Under the pieces are notes generated by a model that saw only the letters and a list, made by a program, of their open reading frames with translations, made no database searches and was not told where the DNA came from. Made by a program: the position numbers and the translations under genes. A DNA stretch of 53,727 bases from Sphingobacterium sp. UBA1575 (GTDB taxonomy: Bacteria > Bacteroidota > Bacteroidia > Sphingobacteriales > Sphingobacteriaceae), in the NCBI GenBank assembly GCA_002322865.1, contig DCOH01000033.1, positions 172,692 to 226,418 of the forward strand, read 5' to 3'. Below, piece after piece: positions 1 to 8,251 of the stretch. Position 1 is the first letter of the stretch. Every line of letters starts with the position of its first letter.

Positions 1-465
1 ACCTGTAAAGTTTTGGATGTTCACACCGGAAACACGTCCCTGTAATAAACTTTCAAAACTTGGTGCCGCTAGGTTCTCGATCTGTTCGCCAGAGATTATC
101 TGAACCGCACTGGTGGTCTTTTTCATAGATTGTTTCTGGTAACCAACGATGATGACTTCCTCCAAATTGTCTTCATCATTTTGAATGACCACATTTACTG
201 GCCCAGAACCCTGGTAAGGTTTTTCCAGTCTTTTGTAACCAATACCCGTAAATACCAAAGTTCCGGTTGAACTTTTGACTTTAAGGGTAAAGGATCCGTC
301 CGCAGAACTTGAAGTTGCGGCGCCTCCTGTTTTTTCTCTCACAGTAATACTTTCAACCGGTTGTCCATCCTTGTTTTTGACGGTACCAGTTAAAGTGATT
401 TCTTGTGCATAGAGAATGGAAGCAAAGAATAGCATAAATGCTAGAGTTAATAGATTCCTGTTCAT
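1..465 (-). CDS. SusC/RagA-family TonB-dependent transporter, N-terminal part
   Basis: The frame is open from an ATG at 465 to the window edge (155 codons), so the C-terminus lies outside. The protein starts with a signal peptide (basic MNRN, hydrophobic LLTLAFMLFFASILYAQ). A carboxypeptidase-regulatory-like domain follows (ITLTGTVKNKDGQPVESITV), ending in the typical EEVIIVGYQKQ segment, and then the start of the TonB plug (TTSAVQIISGEQIENL, QGRVSGVNIQN). There is no STN domain, so it is not a sigma/anti-sigma-signalling type like the receptors at 8252 and 18022. Family members sit in the outer membrane and import glycans or peptides with a SusD lipoprotein. The substrate cannot be read from this fragment, but the LacI-type operators upstream suggest a sugar. 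Confidence 0.93.
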   Translation of the reverse strand, partial: MNRNLLTLAFMLFFASILYAQEITLTGTVKNKDGQPVESITVREKTGGAATSSSADGSFTLKVKSSTGTLVFTGIGYKRLEKPYQGSGPVNVVIQNDEDNLEEVIIVGYQKQSMKKTTSAVQIISGEQIENLAAPSFESLLQGRVSGVNIQNFTG

Positions 466-572
466 AATTAGCTGTTATTTTATCCACAATTTTGCAATAA
501 AAGCAGCGAATTAACAAACCCTTAACACTTACAAAATACCCTGATAATGCAATATGGGGTATTTTATTTAAT

Positions 573-609
573 CGCAAACGTTTGCGCAATAAAAACGCAA
601 ACGTTTGTG
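573..609. promoter_or_regulatory. Tandem LacI-family operator upstream of susC
   Basis: Positions 573-586 form a perfect 14-base palindrome, CGCAAACGTTTGCG. A second copy, CGCAAACGTTTGTG at 596-609, differs at one base. The copies are 23 bases apart, about two helical turns. The central AAACGTTT inside CG-flanked arms is the classic LacI/CcpA-type half-site arrangement. They lie 108-144 bases before the susC start at 465 and just downstream of the end of the oxidoreductase gene, so susC is the only sensible target. The cognate regulator is not in the window. Palindromes are seen; the family assignment is inference. Confidence 0.75.
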
Positions 610-690
610 TAATTTTTTATAAAATTAAACCAAGTTTTATCACTTTGTTACAAAAGACCTTGTTCTAAGTCTTTATTTTTATTAAAATCA

Positions 691-1605
691 TTAAAATTGT
701 AACAAAATTTTACCTTTAGTATGGCCTTCCAATATTTTTGAAAAGGCATCTTTTGCGCTTTCAAATGGATACACAGTATCGATTTCCCACTGGAATTTTC
801 CGGATGCCAAGCCATCCACAACAAACTGAAGGTTCTTAGGATTTCTCTTTACCCAGATTGGAACTACTCTTTTCGAGGAAACAGGTTTTCCAGCAATGGT
901 AGCAATAACACCATCTGGTTTAACCGTAGCTAGGGAGGCTTGAGTAGCCTCTTCCGTCCCGATCATATCCACTGCAGCATCAATAGGATCCGGATGAACT
1001 GCCTTAATCCTTTCGATCAAGCCATCGCCATATTCCACTGCAATCGCTCCTAAACTTTCCAGGTATTCCAAATTTCTTTTCGATGCGGTTCCAATAACCG
1101 TGATTCCTCTTTCTTTCGCCAATTGAACCGTAATGGAACCCACACCTCCTGAAGCCCCATGGATCAATAATGATTTCATATCTCCAATTTCATCCAATAT
1201 GGTCATGGCCGTTTGGGAAACTCCCGCAACAGACCCTGCCACTTCCCAAGAAATATTCTCTGGCTTACGGATAAGGTTTCCAATAGGTACATCAATTACG
1301 CTTGCATGGGTAAAACCATCGCCGGAACCAAGTACAGCATCCCCGATCTGAAATCCTTGACTATTTTCTCCAATCGCCAAAATCTCTCCGGAAAATTCGG
1401 TTCCGAATGTTTGCGGCAAGCCCGCATGTTTGAATTCTCCGGTCATCCGACGGGCATCGATCGGATTGATACCAGCCGCTTTGGTTTTAATGCGGGCATA
1501 GCCATTTCTCAATTCTCCCAGATCAAAATCCTGAAAAGTTAATACATCTGCAGGACCGTATGCATTGGCCACTAAAAGGGTTGAAATTGTATTGTTGTTT
1601 TCCAT
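691..1605 (-). CDS. Zinc-less quinone oxidoreductase-like NADP-dependent MDR protein
   Basis: This medium-chain dehydrogenase/reductase has about 304 residues. The N-terminal GroES-like half contains the segments AAGINPIDARRMTGEF and FGTEFSGEILAIGE. The Rossmann half has the nucleotide-binding LLIHGASGGVGSITVQLAK, the AXXGXXG-like pattern of quinone oxidoreductases. Catalytic-zinc cysteines are absent, as expected for the zinc-less branch. Such enzymes use NADPH to reduce quinones or enones in the cytoplasm. The ATG at 1605 is preferred to an in-frame TTG at 1629, because it gives the normal family N-terminus and follows an A-rich stretch typical of Bacteroidota starts. It appears to be a single-gene unit. 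Confidence 0.88.
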   Translation of the reverse strand: MENNNTISTLLVANAYGPADVLTFQDFDLGELRNGYARIKTKAAGINPIDARRMTGEFKHAGLPQTFGTEFSGEILAIGENSQGFQIGDAVLGSGDGFTHASVIDVPIGNLIRKPENISWEVAGSVAGVSQTAMTILDEIGDMKSLLIHGASGGVGSITVQLAKERGITVIGTASKRNLEYLESLGAIAVEYGDGLIERIKAVHPDPIDAAVDMIGTEEATQASLATVKPDGVIATIAGKPVSSKRVVPIWVKRNPKNLQFVVDGLASGKFQWEIDTVYPFESAKDAFSKILEGHTKGKILLQF

Positions 1606-1740
1606 GTCTGTTTTATTTTTATAAGGCAAAGATAACTAGAGAAAAGGGTTGATATACTATCACTTACTTAAAGGTAACCGGTGAATTATAGGTAACTCCA
1701 TTTCTTGTCATAGGAAAAGTATTCTTAACTAATTGCTGTG

Positions 1741-1748
1741 TAAATTTG
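1741..1748 (+). promoter_or_regulatory. Putative -7 element (TAnnTTTG) for the VOC gene
   Basis: TAAATTTG matches the Bacteroidetes -7 consensus exactly and would place a start site near 1755, about 30 bases before the ATG at 1786. No convincing TTTG -33 element lies at the usual distance, so confidence is modest. Confidence 0.35.
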
Positions 1749-1785
1749 GTAATACCATTAAAACAGAACGATTATAAATATAACT

Positions 1786-2208
1786 ATGGAAATCAACCAA
1801 GCATATATCAACTTTGCCATCAAGGATGTTGAAAGGACAAAAAAGTTTTGGCAGGCATTAGGGTTTAGTTTCAACGAGGAAATGACGGATGAAAGGGCTG
1901 TTACAGTGGTTCTCAAAGTAGGTCAGCTCTATGCCATGTTCATTACCGAGGATTTTTTTAAGACACTGACGGAGAAACCTCTCCCCGTGCCGGGAACCAG
2001 TCAGGTGGTAGTTGCCTTGAGCTGCAATTCACGCGAGGAGATTGATGAGGTTATTCGATTGGCCCTGGAAAATGGCGCTTCCCAGCATGAAGAACCCCAG
2101 GATTATGGTTGGATGTACCAAAATTCCTTTTGGGATATAAATGGCTTTGGTTGGAACCTGACTTATGTGGATTTCTCCAAAATGCCAGATAATGCCGTAG
2201 TGGAATAA
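1786..2208 (+). CDS. VOC-family (glyoxalase/bleomycin-resistance fold) protein
   Basis: The 140-residue protein has a single vicinal-oxygen-chelate module pair. The first beta-alpha unit begins INFAIKDVERTKKFWQALGF and the second ends in FWDINGFGWNLTYVD. The usual metal-ligand context at the end (DPDGHxWE) is replaced by DINGFGWN, and no clear histidine ligands are visible, so it may bind a ligand without glyoxalase chemistry. Such PhnB/YaeR-like proteins are cytoplasmic and often poorly characterised. It is followed after 51 bases by the DinB-like gene on the same strand, so the two may be co-transcribed. Family call is firm; role unknown. Confidence 0.85.
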   Translation: MEINQAYINFAIKDVERTKKFWQALGFSFNEEMTDERAVTVVLKVGQLYAMFITEDFFKTLTEKPLPVPGTSQVVVALSCNSREEIDEVIRLALENGASQHEEPQDYGWMYQNSFWDINGFGWNLTYVDFSKMPDNAVVE

Positions 2209-2259
2209 TCCGGTGCCACCGGTAATTAATTAAATGCTAACAACATAAAATTTTAAGCT

Positions 2260-2784
2260 ATGAAAACCCCAAAATCACACAAACTAGACATTATCATTCC
2301 CGCGTACCGGATGCATTCCCAAAATTTTCTCAATGTACTCGACGGTATATCTGAAGAAGCTGCTTTACAGCGTATTGATGATAAAACCAATCATGTTGTA
2401 TGGATGGCTGGAAATTATGTGAATACACGCTATGGCATGGGACAAGTTCTTGGTTTGGATCAGAAGGATCCCTATGAAGACCTCTTTTTTCAAGCAAAGG
2501 CTTTAGATCCCACCATCAAATACCCAACTTTGGAGGAATTGATCGTTAATTTTAAAGAGGTATCGCCATTGGTTTATCAGCGCTTATTGGAAGTGACTGG
2601 CGAGGAACTGGAAAAGGATTTTCCTATAGGAATGGGGATCCCTTTTGTAAAAGAGGATGTGTTGAACTTTGTGGGCATGTGTATTGGCCGCGCAGATTAT
2701 CTTTGTGGCCAAATGGGTCTCATGCGAAAACTTCTTGGCCTCCCAGGTATGAAATATGACCTGATTCCGAATTTGGATTATTAA
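2260..2784 (+). CDS. DinB-like four-helix protein lacking the usual metal histidines
   Basis: The 174-residue protein shows the DinB/YfiT-like pattern of helices. An N-terminal stretch (HSQNFLNVLDGISEEAALQR) is followed by NHVVWMAGNYVNTRYGMGQVLG and, near the end, GRADYLCGQMGLMRKLLGLPG. In typical DinB proteins the corresponding motifs are HxxxH-type and YHxGQI, which supply three metal-binding histidines. Here the last reads YLCGQM and the second has Asn in place of His, so the metal site looks lost. DinB proteins are often thiol-dependent transferases or stress proteins; an enzymatic role here is doubtful. It lies just downstream of the VOC gene and converges on the next gene. Confidence 0.7.
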   Translation: MKTPKSHKLDIIIPAYRMHSQNFLNVLDGISEEAALQRIDDKTNHVVWMAGNYVNTRYGMGQVLGLDQKDPYEDLFFQAKALDPTIKYPTLEELIVNFKEVSPLVYQRLLEVTGEELEKDFPIGMGIPFVKEDVLNFVGMCIGRADYLCGQMGLMRKLLGLPGMKYDLIPNLDY

Positions 2785-2823
2785 GTATCCTAATTTAACT
2801 TTTAATCATCCGGATTTAGCATG

Positions 2824-3573
2824 TTAAACGATAAATCCAGCGATTATTCCTCCGGGATGAAATTTTTTCGTGTTGTAAAGTCTCTTGGTTTCACCATATT
2901 CTTCAAAGAATAAAGCTTCCATACCTAAAAGGATCATCCCTTCATCTTCTTTTGGTAGATTAATGACATGTTTATTGAATATATCTTGGGAGCTTAATGC
3001 TAAAGATAGATTTATATCCAATTTAAACTGACCTAAAGATTGAATTTGTTTTAATCCCTTGGAAATATGGAGGCATTGGAATAGAAGTTCCAGGAAAGAG
3101 CAATGGCGGGGAGTTTTAATTTGCTCTTTGGCCATATTATCTGGCATCTGGATTTCTATTTGTTGGTCATTATTCAAGTTTATTGTTGGCTTAAAGCCTA
3201 TATTATCCTCTAAATGGGAAGATAGATTGTATGGAAAACCAACTAATCTATCCATATCCACATTCGAGAAATTCGATAATTCCATTGGGGATTGATCAGA
3301 GCTCAAGCTAAATCTTGTTAATTTTTTTATTAAACGGGTATGGCAGGCGGCATCTTGAAATTCCTGTTTTGAGATTAGTCTTTTTCGTATAATAGCGGAA
3401 AGCTTGCTCTTTAAACCTAAAATCTTAGCGGCTTTGATGGTCCCAGGTGCTGGTTTTCTACCCTTGGGTTTTGATTGAACAATTTGTAAACCATTCCATT
3501 CTCGGAAAACCAAATTGCCAACTAGACCGGAGATATTTCCATTTTTATTTATTGTTCCCATGCCATTTAACAT
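2824..3573 (-). CDS. Hypothetical protein with DUF6266-like N-terminus
   Basis: This is a 249-residue protein of unknown function. The N-terminus (MGTINKNGNISGLVGNLVFREWNG, then QIVQSKPKGRK) resembles the opening of Bacteroidota DUF6266 proteins, in which a GxxGPFSGKVGxVVG-like stretch is followed by a VRxxPK motif. The end (GMEALFFEEYGETKRLYN, HPGGIIAGFIV) is also beta-rich. No signal peptide or membrane segment is visible. The start is ATG 3573 or ATG 3561 four codons later; the second would match DUF6266 starts better. The gene stands alone, converging with the DinB-like gene. No function is proposed. Confidence 0.7.
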   Translation of the reverse strand: MLNGMGTINKNGNISGLVGNLVFREWNGLQIVQSKPKGRKPAPGTIKAAKILGLKSKLSAIIRKRLISKQEFQDAACHTRLIKKLTRFSLSSDQSPMELSNFSNVDMDRLVGFPYNLSSHLEDNIGFKPTINLNNDQQIEIQMPDNMAKEQIKTPRHCSFLELLFQCLHISKGLKQIQSLGQFKLDINLSLALSSQDIFNKHVINLPKEDEGMILLGMEALFFEEYGETKRLYNTKKFHPGGIIAGFIV

Positions 3574-3733
3574 TTATTTTACTTGCTATCATTTACAAGA
3601 TGAAATTAATGGGAATAATCGCCAATTAAAAGGCTTTTATAATTAATTGTTTATGAGTTTTATATTAAATACGCATAAACAAAACCTATTTGGTTCAAGG
3701 CGGAAGTTGGATGGAGGTGGCATGTAGGTAGGT

Positions 3734-3768
3734 TGTAAGTGACTTTTAGCACTTACATATCACTTACA
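3734..3768. repeat. Three copies of an 8-mer (TGTAAGTG/CACTTACA) in an intergenic gap
   Basis: The gap 3574-3910 has no gene. Inside it TGTAAGTG (3734-3741) faces CACTTACA (3750-3757) across 8 bases, and CACTTACA recurs at 3761-3768, 11 bases from the first, about one helical turn. This could be a regulator binding cluster for the DUF6266-like gene (start 3573), or a small hairpin. The rest of the gap shows nothing else I can support. Confidence 0.35.
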
Positions 3769-3910
3769 CCTCCCTTGCAATGCGCTTGCATTAAGAAGAC
3801 AATATAAGTTCAACATGCGATTATGATGTAATTATGATGCAATCAACTTGTGATCAAACATGTCTTGTCCTTTTATAACTATACAGATTATTGGAAATAA
3901 TCTAGAGTCG

Positions 3911-4663
3911 TCATTCCTTAATGGCAATAAACCTTAGCCTCACATAATCAGCGTACCAGTTATCGTCCCTAAAATTGGTAGGTCTTATTTTTTCCTGAAC
4001 CTCGTCTAATATATTTTCAACGGTTTCTGGATCTAAATTTTCTAAATAGGAAGTAGCAAACATTTTCAGCCAGTTTTTCACACCGTCTTTATCCGCTAAT
4101 AAAGTTTCTCGCTCAAATAGAACGGCATACACAACCTGGAACCCATTTTTCTCCAATAAAGTTGCATATTCTGAAATAGAAGGAAAATACCAGATTTCTT
4201 TATCAGCGATTTCTTTGTGCCCTGTTTCAGTTAATATATGTTTTAAAGCGAGTCTGATTTTCTCCACATTTCCTTTTCCGCCAAATTCGGCGACAAAGCG
4301 TCCTCCTTTTTTCAGACTTTTATAAACACTCTTTATAACGGATTCCTTTTCCAGCATCCAATGCAAGGCCGCATTAGAAAATACAGCATCGAGGGCTTCT
4401 TTGTAATCAAAGTCTCGGGCATCTTCCACAGTAAACTTGATGGAGGCGTATTTTTCTTTCGCTTTCCTGATCATTTCTTCCGAAAAATCCGATCCCATTA
4501 CATTAGCACCTTCAAGCTGGATGAGATTTGTAAGATCACCGGTACCACAACCTAAATCGAGGATAAGTTCATTTTTGAGCGGGGATAAGAGTTTTAAAAC
4601 GTCTTCGCCATATTGGGAAACAAATCCATGTTTTTGATCGTATAAATTCGGGTTCCATTTCAT
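3911..4663 (-). CDS. Class I SAM-dependent methyltransferase (trans-aconitate methyltransferase-like)
   Basis: The 250-residue protein has the class I methyltransferase fold. Motif I is ILDLGCGTGDLTNLI, followed by the acidic end of strand 2 (VMGSDFSEEMI) and motif post-II VEDARDFDY. Motif IV is DAVFSNAALHWM and motif post-IV is LKKGGRFVAEFGGKGN. The ALHWM segment and the C-terminal cap are typical of the Tam/UbiE-like branch that methylates small carboxylates. Start at ATG 4663. Substrate is not determinable. It is a single gene, divergent from the lipoprotein at 4910. Confidence 0.88.
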   Translation of the reverse strand: MKWNPNLYDQKHGFVSQYGEDVLKLLSPLKNELILDLGCGTGDLTNLIQLEGANVMGSDFSEEMIRKAKEKYASIKFTVEDARDFDYKEALDAVFSNAALHWMLEKESVIKSVYKSLKKGGRFVAEFGGKGNVEKIRLALKHILTETGHKEIADKEIWYFPSISEYATLLEKNGFQVVYAVLFERETLLADKDGVKNWLKMFATSYLENLDPETVENILDEVQEKIRPTNFRDDNWYADYVRLRFIAIKE

Positions 4664-4852
4664 AGGGTGAAAAATTATTTCATACTTTCTAAAAATATGA
4701 TTTTTTGAAAATTTAAGAATAAAATACCTTATAAATTTCTTTGTTGTTTTTAATAAATCTATTTTTGATATAATTTATCTTTAAGATTAAAGTTGTATTT
4801 TTAATTATTTGTTTTTAGAAATTTAATATACAACATAATTAATTATGCTTAT

Positions 4853-4860
4853 TAATTTTG
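4853..4860 (+). promoter_or_regulatory. Putative -7 element (TAnnTTTG) for the cytolysin-like lipoprotein
   Basis: TAATTTTG is a consensus -7 match. It predicts a start site near 4866, downstream of the first in-frame ATG (4862). It therefore favours translation from the ATG at 4910, where the signal peptide has a normal length. No clear -33 element was found. Confidence 0.35.
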
Positions 4861-4909
4861 AATGTTAATAAAAGCCAATTCAAGTTCCAAAATTCACATA
4901 AGAAACATC

Positions 4910-6034
4910 ATGATCATAAACTTAAAGTCAAAATTTATCCGTATAAATGTTTCAATATATTTTATATTCATTATTTTATTGATTTTTTCATGTAAGGAAA
5001 ATGGAGTTCCAGAAGTTAAGCCTCCTGAGCCAGTAGATACCATCAAAAGGGATTTCAGTAAGTGGGATTTTGGAAGATTGGCATATTATAGTAGACGAGG
5101 AATTAAAGATACCATTTGGGATGATAAAAAGAAATTTATTCGAGGATTCACTTTAGAACAAAAGTTAAATTACGAAAATGCCTTTCCAGTTGATCAATCC
5201 GATTTACCATTTTTAAATTCTATTGTTAGTATTGAAACCCCACAAAAGGCTGCAACAGTATATAAAAATATTTTACAAAGAACATCACCCTATTTAACAG
5301 TTGTAGGGACAATTTTTGCTGGTGAATTTGAGAAACCTATTTCAACCCAAGAGGAATTAAAGTTACAAATTACTGGTTTTGTTGGATCTAAAGGTAAATT
5401 CACAGCAGTTAAATATAGTTCTAGTAGTGCTAACTTTGAAAATTTTAAAAATTTAAAATTACTATTCTCAGGCAGTGGTTCTGATGCCAAAACATATTTT
5501 GCAATAGATGATAAAAGTTATCAAAAGATGAATTTTAGTGGTTTACTTTATATTTACGAGTGGACAACATTTAGGGCAAAAATTTATGATACAGAACCAG
5601 ATGTATTTGGTTTACTAGAAGAAAATGGTGTCGATATTTCAAAAAAAGCTCATGTTAATTCCGTTAATTATGGATGTCAAGCTTTCATGGCCATTGACGG
5701 TCCAGAAACTACAAGAAATATCATAGGTAAATTGTCGAATAGCAATTTAAATGCTTTATCTGATAATGAAATAGAGGAGCTAAATGCTATTAAGGTATAT
5801 TTTTATTTAAAAGGATTTCCAGAAAATGATATATTAAAAATAAGATCATTTCAAAAAAGTTCAGATAAAATCAATAAGTTTTTAGATTTAACATCTCGAA
5901 AATATACCAAGAAAGAGTTTGAGATGCCTTATATTGGCGTTCCACTCTATTATACTTTAAAAGTTCCGAAAGCATATCAATTTGAATTTGATAAATTAAC
6001 AGTTAATACCAAAATATATTTTAACGAAAGCTAA
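4910..6034 (+). CDS. Lipoprotein resembling thiol-activated cytolysin (CDC-like) core, no domain 4
   Basis: From ATG 4910 the protein has 374 residues. It starts with a lipoprotein signal (hydrophobic YFIFIILLIFSC, lipid Cys28). Three stretches align by eye with cholesterol-dependent cytolysins. LLYIYEWTTFRAKIYDTEP matches the (V)AFKQIYYxVxxxxP region. FGLLEENGVDISKKAHVNSV then NYGCQAFMAI matches the L..xGV...PPxYVSSVAYGR block. IGVPLYYTLKVPKAYQFEF near the end matches GVPISYTTSFLRDN. The protein stops there, so domain 4 with the Trp-rich undecapeptide is missing. Bacteroidota CDC-like pore-forming proteins are known as a family; a lipid anchor and missing D4 make its target and toxicity uncertain. 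An in-frame ATG at 4862 would add a 16-residue extension. Family call is from motif memory and needs a profile search. Confidence 0.6.
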   Translation: MIINLKSKFIRINVSIYFIFIILLIFSCKENGVPEVKPPEPVDTIKRDFSKWDFGRLAYYSRRGIKDTIWDDKKKFIRGFTLEQKLNYENAFPVDQSDLPFLNSIVSIETPQKAATVYKNILQRTSPYLTVVGTIFAGEFEKPISTQEELKLQITGFVGSKGKFTAVKYSSSSANFENFKNLKLLFSGSGSDAKTYFAIDDKSYQKMNFSGLLYIYEWTTFRAKIYDTEPDVFGLLEENGVDISKKAHVNSVNYGCQAFMAIDGPETTRNIIGKLSNSNLNALSDNEIEELNAIKVYFYLKGFPENDILKIRSFQKSSDKINKFLDLTSRKYTKKEFEMPYIGVPLYYTLKVPKAYQFEFDKLTVNTKIYFNES

Positions 6035-6186
6035 CTTTTTATAAAAAAGATATTTTTCTCTTCAAAGGTCAACTTTAAATGAAACTCGAGAATTTGTAAG
6101 TCACAATTTCACTCAAATTCAATACTTGCCAGTTTTCGTAATATTAACTAATATTGTTCTAATAAAACATATTTATTCCATAAATA

Positions 6187-6789
6187 ATGGCATTAGTTGA
6201 ACTTGATAACGAAAGAACGCTTTTAGATAAACTAAAAGCTGGGGATCATTTCGCTTTTGCTGAAATTTATGATACCTATTGGAAGCCATTATTAGCTGCG
6301 GCTTGGAACCATGCAAAGGATAAAGAACTCGCAGAGGATATCGTCCATGAAGTTTTTATGAAACTTTGGGCCAACAGAACCTCTCAAGAAATCAATAATA
6401 TTCCTGCTTTTCTACATACGGCTATCAAATTTGCGGTGTTCAATCATTATCGAAAAGAGAAAACCAGGCAGCATCTTTTTGCAGAATTTATTGCAGAAGA
6501 AAAGTTTGAAGCGGATGGATCTGAGCTTGATCGTCTATTTTTTGAAGAATACCTAAATAGCATTTTAAATAAGATTCCTGAAAAATGCCAACTAACCTTT
6601 AGAATGAAGCGCATCGAGGGGTTTAAGAATCGTGAAATTGCTGAATTGTTGCAGATTTCAGAAAAAGGGGTGGAGGCAAATCTTACCCGGGCGCTAAAAC
6701 TCATCAAAAAACATATTGAAAAGGATGGTTTATTAATGATCCTCTCTGTAGAAATTTTAAATGATCTTTTAAATGTAGGTCATAAATAA
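6187..6789 (+). CDS. RNA polymerase ECF sigma factor, FecI-like
   Basis: The 200-residue protein has sigma region 2 (AFAEIYDTYWKPLLAAAW, then ELAEDIVHEVFMKLWANR) and region 4, with the helix-turn-helix IEGFKNREIAELLQISEKGVEANLTRAL. Length and order match the FecI-like ECF group of Bacteroidota. It lies 120 bases before the FecR anti-sigma gene and heads the locus that runs to 15439. By family precedent it would activate the SusC/SusD operon when the STN-bearing receptor signals through FecR. Confidence 0.93.
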   Translation: MALVELDNERTLLDKLKAGDHFAFAEIYDTYWKPLLAAAWNHAKDKELAEDIVHEVFMKLWANRTSQEINNIPAFLHTAIKFAVFNHYRKEKTRQHLFAEFIAEEKFEADGSELDRLFFEEYLNSILNKIPEKCQLTFRMKRIEGFKNREIAELLQISEKGVEANLTRALKLIKKHIEKDGLLMILSVEILNDLLNVGHK

Positions 6790-6909
6790 ATCTTGTATAT
6801 CAATAAAAAAAAATAAATCCAATGTAGGGTATTTTCCTTCCTACTACTCCATATTAATATACAACCGATTCATTTTTGATTGGCGAAACCAATTATGACC
6901 AATTAATTC

Positions 6910-8031
6910 ATGGAGGAAAAACGAATAATACAATTAATTCAAGCTTTTGAAAAGGGGATGATATCTACCTCGGAACGCATGGAGCTTATGAAATGGTATG
7001 AATCAATAGCGGACCAGGCAGCTGATTACCCCGATGATGAAACCCAGGTAAAAGCACGCATTTTATATAAGTTGATGCGGGATACGGGCTATTTGCACTT
7101 GATCGAACGAAAAAGAAATAAACGGGTGCTTATGTACCGTATAGCAGCTCTATTTCTATTGTTTTTCCTTTCCATGGCTACTGTCTATATACTAAGAAAT
7201 AAAGATTTTCAGCCACGTTCCACTAACATCACATCAGAAAATACGATTAAACCTGGTGGAAATAAAGCGAAATTAATTCTTGAAAATGGTAAATCAATTG
7301 AGTTAAATGAATCTCAAAGTGGGATTATATTTGGTGACCATATCCAATATGTGGATGGAACCAATATCAATAGGTTAAACAACGTAGCTTCTACTGCAAT
7401 AATTCAAATGGAAACCCCAAGGGGTGGGCAATATCACCTTATTCTCGCTGATGGTACCAAAGTTTGGTTGAATGCAGCCTCTCGGATTACCTATCCTAAG
7501 ACATTCATTAAAGGTAAACGAATCGTGGAATTGGAAGGGGAAGCCTATTTTGAGGTTAGCCATACCGGTGATCGATTTGAGGTTCATACCGCCAATCAAC
7601 AAATTCAGGTATTGGGTACAAAATTTAATGTATCTACCTATAAAGAAGAACCACTTCATAAAGTTACCCTTTTGGATGGGAGTGTTCGTGTACTTACGAA
7701 ACACGGGGAAAATATGCTGAAGCCTGGACAAGAGTTAACCAATAGCGATCAAGATGTACAAATCAATGATGTATATGCGGAAGATGCGATTGCATGGAAA
7801 AATGGGCAATTCATATTTGACAATGAAACGCTAGCAGAAGCACTTTCAAAAGTATCAAAATGGTATGATGTAACAGTGTCTTTCGAAAATCCAGCATTGG
7901 CACAGGAGCGAATATTCGCGGTTGTGGGTAGATATGAGGATATATCCGTCGTTTTGGACAAAATTTGTGCAACTGGAGTAGCTCGATTTAGTGTTAATGG
8001 AAAAAAGATCCATGTACGCCAATTGAAATAG
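6910..8031 (+). CDS. FecR-family anti-sigma regulator
   Basis: The 373-residue protein has a short cytoplasmic helix-rich domain that would bind the sigma factor and one membrane helix around residues 77-93 (MYRIAALFLLFFLSMATVYIL). A periplasmic FecR domain follows, with the signature ETPRGGQYHLILADGTKVWLN, ASRITYPKTF and GEAYFEVSHTGDRFEVHTANQQIQVLGTKFNVSTY. The C-terminal part (DNETLAEALSKVSKWYDVTV) is the DUF4974 domain. The periplasmic part is expected to contact the STN domain of the SusC protein encoded next. It sits between the sigma gene and susC in the same orientation. Confidence 0.94.
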   Translation: MEEKRIIQLIQAFEKGMISTSERMELMKWYESIADQAADYPDDETQVKARILYKLMRDTGYLHLIERKRNKRVLMYRIAALFLLFFLSMATVYILRNKDFQPRSTNITSENTIKPGGNKAKLILENGKSIELNESQSGIIFGDHIQYVDGTNINRLNNVASTAIIQMETPRGGQYHLILADGTKVWLNAASRITYPKTFIKGKRIVELEGEAYFEVSHTGDRFEVHTANQQIQVLGTKFNVSTYKEEPLHKVTLLDGSVRVLTKHGENMLKPGQELTNSDQDVQINDVYAEDAIAWKNGQFIFDNETLAEALSKVSKWYDVTVSFENPALAQERIFAVVGRYEDISVVLDKICATGVARFSVNGKKIHVRQLK

Positions 8032-8082
8032 AAATAAGCCTAAAATTAATTAATAACCAAATCTATTGAAACCTAAAAAACC

Positions 8083-8166
8083 ATGAGAAAATATAACAAG
8101 GACCCTTGAGCATATTGCTTTTTGCCATAAAAGAAAGGGCTCCGTCCTGCAAGTTGAAGCCCTTTT
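8083..8166 (+). promoter_or_regulatory. Leader region with mini-ORF and terminator-like hairpin between fecR and susC
   Basis: The 220-base gap before susC contains an 8-codon ORF (ATG 8083, MRKYNKDP, stop 8107-8109). A hairpin follows with arms AAAGGGCT (8134-8141) and AGCCCTTT (8158-8165) and a T-rich 3' side. Position and order suggest attenuation of susC expression, or termination of the sigma/anti-sigma transcript. The mini-ORF may be a relic of a longer susC start. The structure is seen; the function is inference. Confidence 0.4.
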
Positions 8167-8251
8167 GGTACTGTATTATAAGAAAACACAGAATTAATTA
8201 ATGGGATCGTTTGAAAAGTAATTTCAGACGATTCACTAATTGTGAATACAA

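Noticed and set aside
353..589. Minus-strand ORF of 78 codons overlapping the start of susC
   Set aside because: It is out of frame with the clear SusC N-terminus at 1-465 and has no family features.
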